From Physella acuta (taxonomy: Eukaryota > Mollusca > Gastropoda > Physidae), in the NCBI RefSeq assembly GCF_028476545.1, contig NW_026731992.1:767001-831000 (forward strand): 64,000 bases of DNA, in the 5' to 3' direction. Under the pieces are notes generated by a model. It had not been told where the DNA came from. It saw only the letters and a program-made list of their open reading frames with translations, and made no database searches. Below are positions 62,471 to 64,000 of the stretch, piece by piece; the stretch's first letter is position 1; each line of letters opens with the position of its first letter. Position numbers and translations under genes: made by a program.

Positions 62471-64000
62471 CTGAATATTTTAAAATGCTCTGTCAAGTAA
62501 ATTATTACATTGTGTTTTTAATTATTAAATATGCTACCATTAATACAACCTTTGAATAACATAATAAAAAACAAGCAACTATTGCAAATGCTCTTTAATA
62601 TTTGTTTAAATGGAGGACAAAAAATGTCACAAAGATAGCAACTAGTAGATGTCCACCCACAACATAAGCTCTAACATCATCTACCACACACAACTTGAAT
62701 ATTGCACCACTGCACCTGCTCTACAGTACTTGCAGTGTCAACAAAAGCCATAGGTAAGACTGTTTGGGAAGGATTTCTTGAATGTATTCAAACAATTACA
62801 TTATCTTATTTAACAATAAAACCAGCCAATAAACAACAGAATTACAGATGTCACTGAATATATAACAGCAAACATAAAGTGGTTTACAAATAGTTCCAAC
62901 CTTTTGTTCAGAAGCAATCATTTATTACATCAAGCTACCCAACAATCTCTATTTACTTGTCACAAGGCACCCCAAAATAAGTGTAGCAATCAGCCACCAA
63001 ACTGGGCCAGGGATGGCAGCCACTGATAGGGCCAGGAAGACTGGTAGCAAAGATTTGATTTACGCAAGTCTTGTTTTGTTCCTTTCAATAAAAAGATTTA
63101 AAAAAAAAAAAAAAAACTGAGGAAGAGAATGTTTTAAAGCACTCAATTTGGAATGTGATTAAAAAGTTTTTGATTATCAAAGATGAGTATTTATGTAGAG
63201 AGAATCTTCCCATCATTAGTTGTGCACCAAGTGGTCAACATGATGGGAAGCAGCTTAGATGTTGAAGACAATAATGTCTGAACACACTAAGGTTTAGTAG
63301 TCATTTACACAAGAGAATATAATGTCCTTACACATATAGTTGTCACTGCAAAGACAATGCACTTGTAAAAGGTTTGTCATCATAATTTTAGGTTGGGGTA
63401 TTTACTTTAGGCAGGTGTCCATTTGGAGCAAGAAAATTTGAATGAATAGATTTACATTAGTTCATTTTGGTAAGGTAGGCTCCTAGGTACAATATTACAA
63501 CATTAGAGTCAAGGTATTGCTTTTTAAAGCACAGATGAGAGAATAAGTGCATGCTGGCAAAATGTTGACAGACATATTCCCTACTGTGTGCAAGCTTCAC
63601 ACACTGAAAACCTGTGGTGATACAATAGCTGCTTTATAGTTGTCACTGCTTGACTGAAATAAGCAATCTGAATGCCATCATCAAATGTGTTACAAAGCTG
63701 TTTGCTAAATCAGCAAGCTGGGTTTTAATTCTGGCCTTCAGTTTAAAACAATGTAGTACTCAACTGATTGCACTTGGCTCAATAGAAAAAAATATTTACA
63801 GACTTTATAAATCAAATGTACACATGGCAATATTTAAAAAATTTGATCCACAAGTAGTTGCTGGCAACACGTTTCTTGCAGCCAATTAAATAGAGAATTT
63901 AACAACAGCACACTGTCATGCATGTATAATCACAATCAAATGAAACACTTAGCAGTTTCTGGACAATCAGCAATAACTAACATCTAATTGAAACAAAAAG
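62471..64000. other. FAM50 3' UTR and downstream DNA
   Basis: It contains the AATAAA candidate at 62563-62568 and an A17 run at about 63100. I recognise no gene; a short ORF at 63650-63889 lacks an ATG start and any recognisable similarity. The region may hold the end of a neighbouring gene, but nothing in it shows that. Confidence 0.55.

Noticed and set aside
63650-63889. 79-codon ORF downstream of FAM50
   Set aside because: No ATG start, no recognisable domain, and AT-rich 3' flank; likely chance.

Overview
This is eukaryotic nuclear DNA with split genes: GT-AG introns, interspersed transposons and very many tandem repeats. The proteins are animal. Invertebrate-style homologues, mollusc-type SINE and Helitron-like remnants and many TCTAGA-type palindromes suggest a lophotrochozoan, probably a heterobranch gastropod; the species call is an inference. 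Four host genes can be assembled exon by exon, with reading phase agreeing at every junction. They are the 3' part of TTC8/BBS8 (+, 543-18783, 8 exons), a complete kindlin (fermitin; +, 21235-35675, 12 coding exons, 710 aa), a complete NOXRED1-like oxidoreductase (-, 45249-38766, 5 exons, 371 aa) and a complete FAM50/XAP5 gene (+, 57450-62470, 6 exons, 363 aa).

Layout. 1-18.8 kb: TTC8, whose introns are mostly minisatellites, including a 24-bp array of 3.4 kb and a 20-bp array of 3.3 kb. 18.8-21.2 kb: TTC8 3' flank with a hAT MITE, then the kindlin upstream region. 21.2-35.7 kb: kindlin, with a truncated LINE, Helitron-like ends, a nested hAT-like element and several arrays in its introns. 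35.7-38.8 kb: kindlin 3' UTR and the tail-to-tail gap to NOXRED1. 38.8-45.3 kb: NOXRED1, with a recent 944-bp duplication and a three-level nest of DNA transposons. 45.97-50.68 kb: a nearly whole Ty3/Gypsy LTR retrotransposon inserted in another dispersed repeat. 50.7-57 kb: gene-free, AT-rich, full of transposon remnants. 57.1-62.5 kb: FAM50. 62.5-64 kb: 3' flank with no gene seen.

The genes are not an operon and share no pathway. TTC8 is a BBSome (ciliary trafficking) subunit, kindlin activates integrins, NOXRED1 is a predicted NAD(P)-dependent oxidoreductase and FAM50 is a nuclear, spliceosome-associated protein. Three of them (TTC8, FERMT2, NOXRED1) lie on human chromosome 14, so the cluster may be a remnant of an ancestral linkage group.

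The most unusual signal is that about a third of the window is tandem repeat, and many arrays start exactly at, or carry copies of, a gene-structure boundary. Six arrays in three genes copy a splice junction together with its flanking exon bases. One array copies the FAM50 start codon, one copies the kindlin stop codon, and others begin at a splice donor. I know of no described system of this kind; this pattern is the main candidate for something new in the window.
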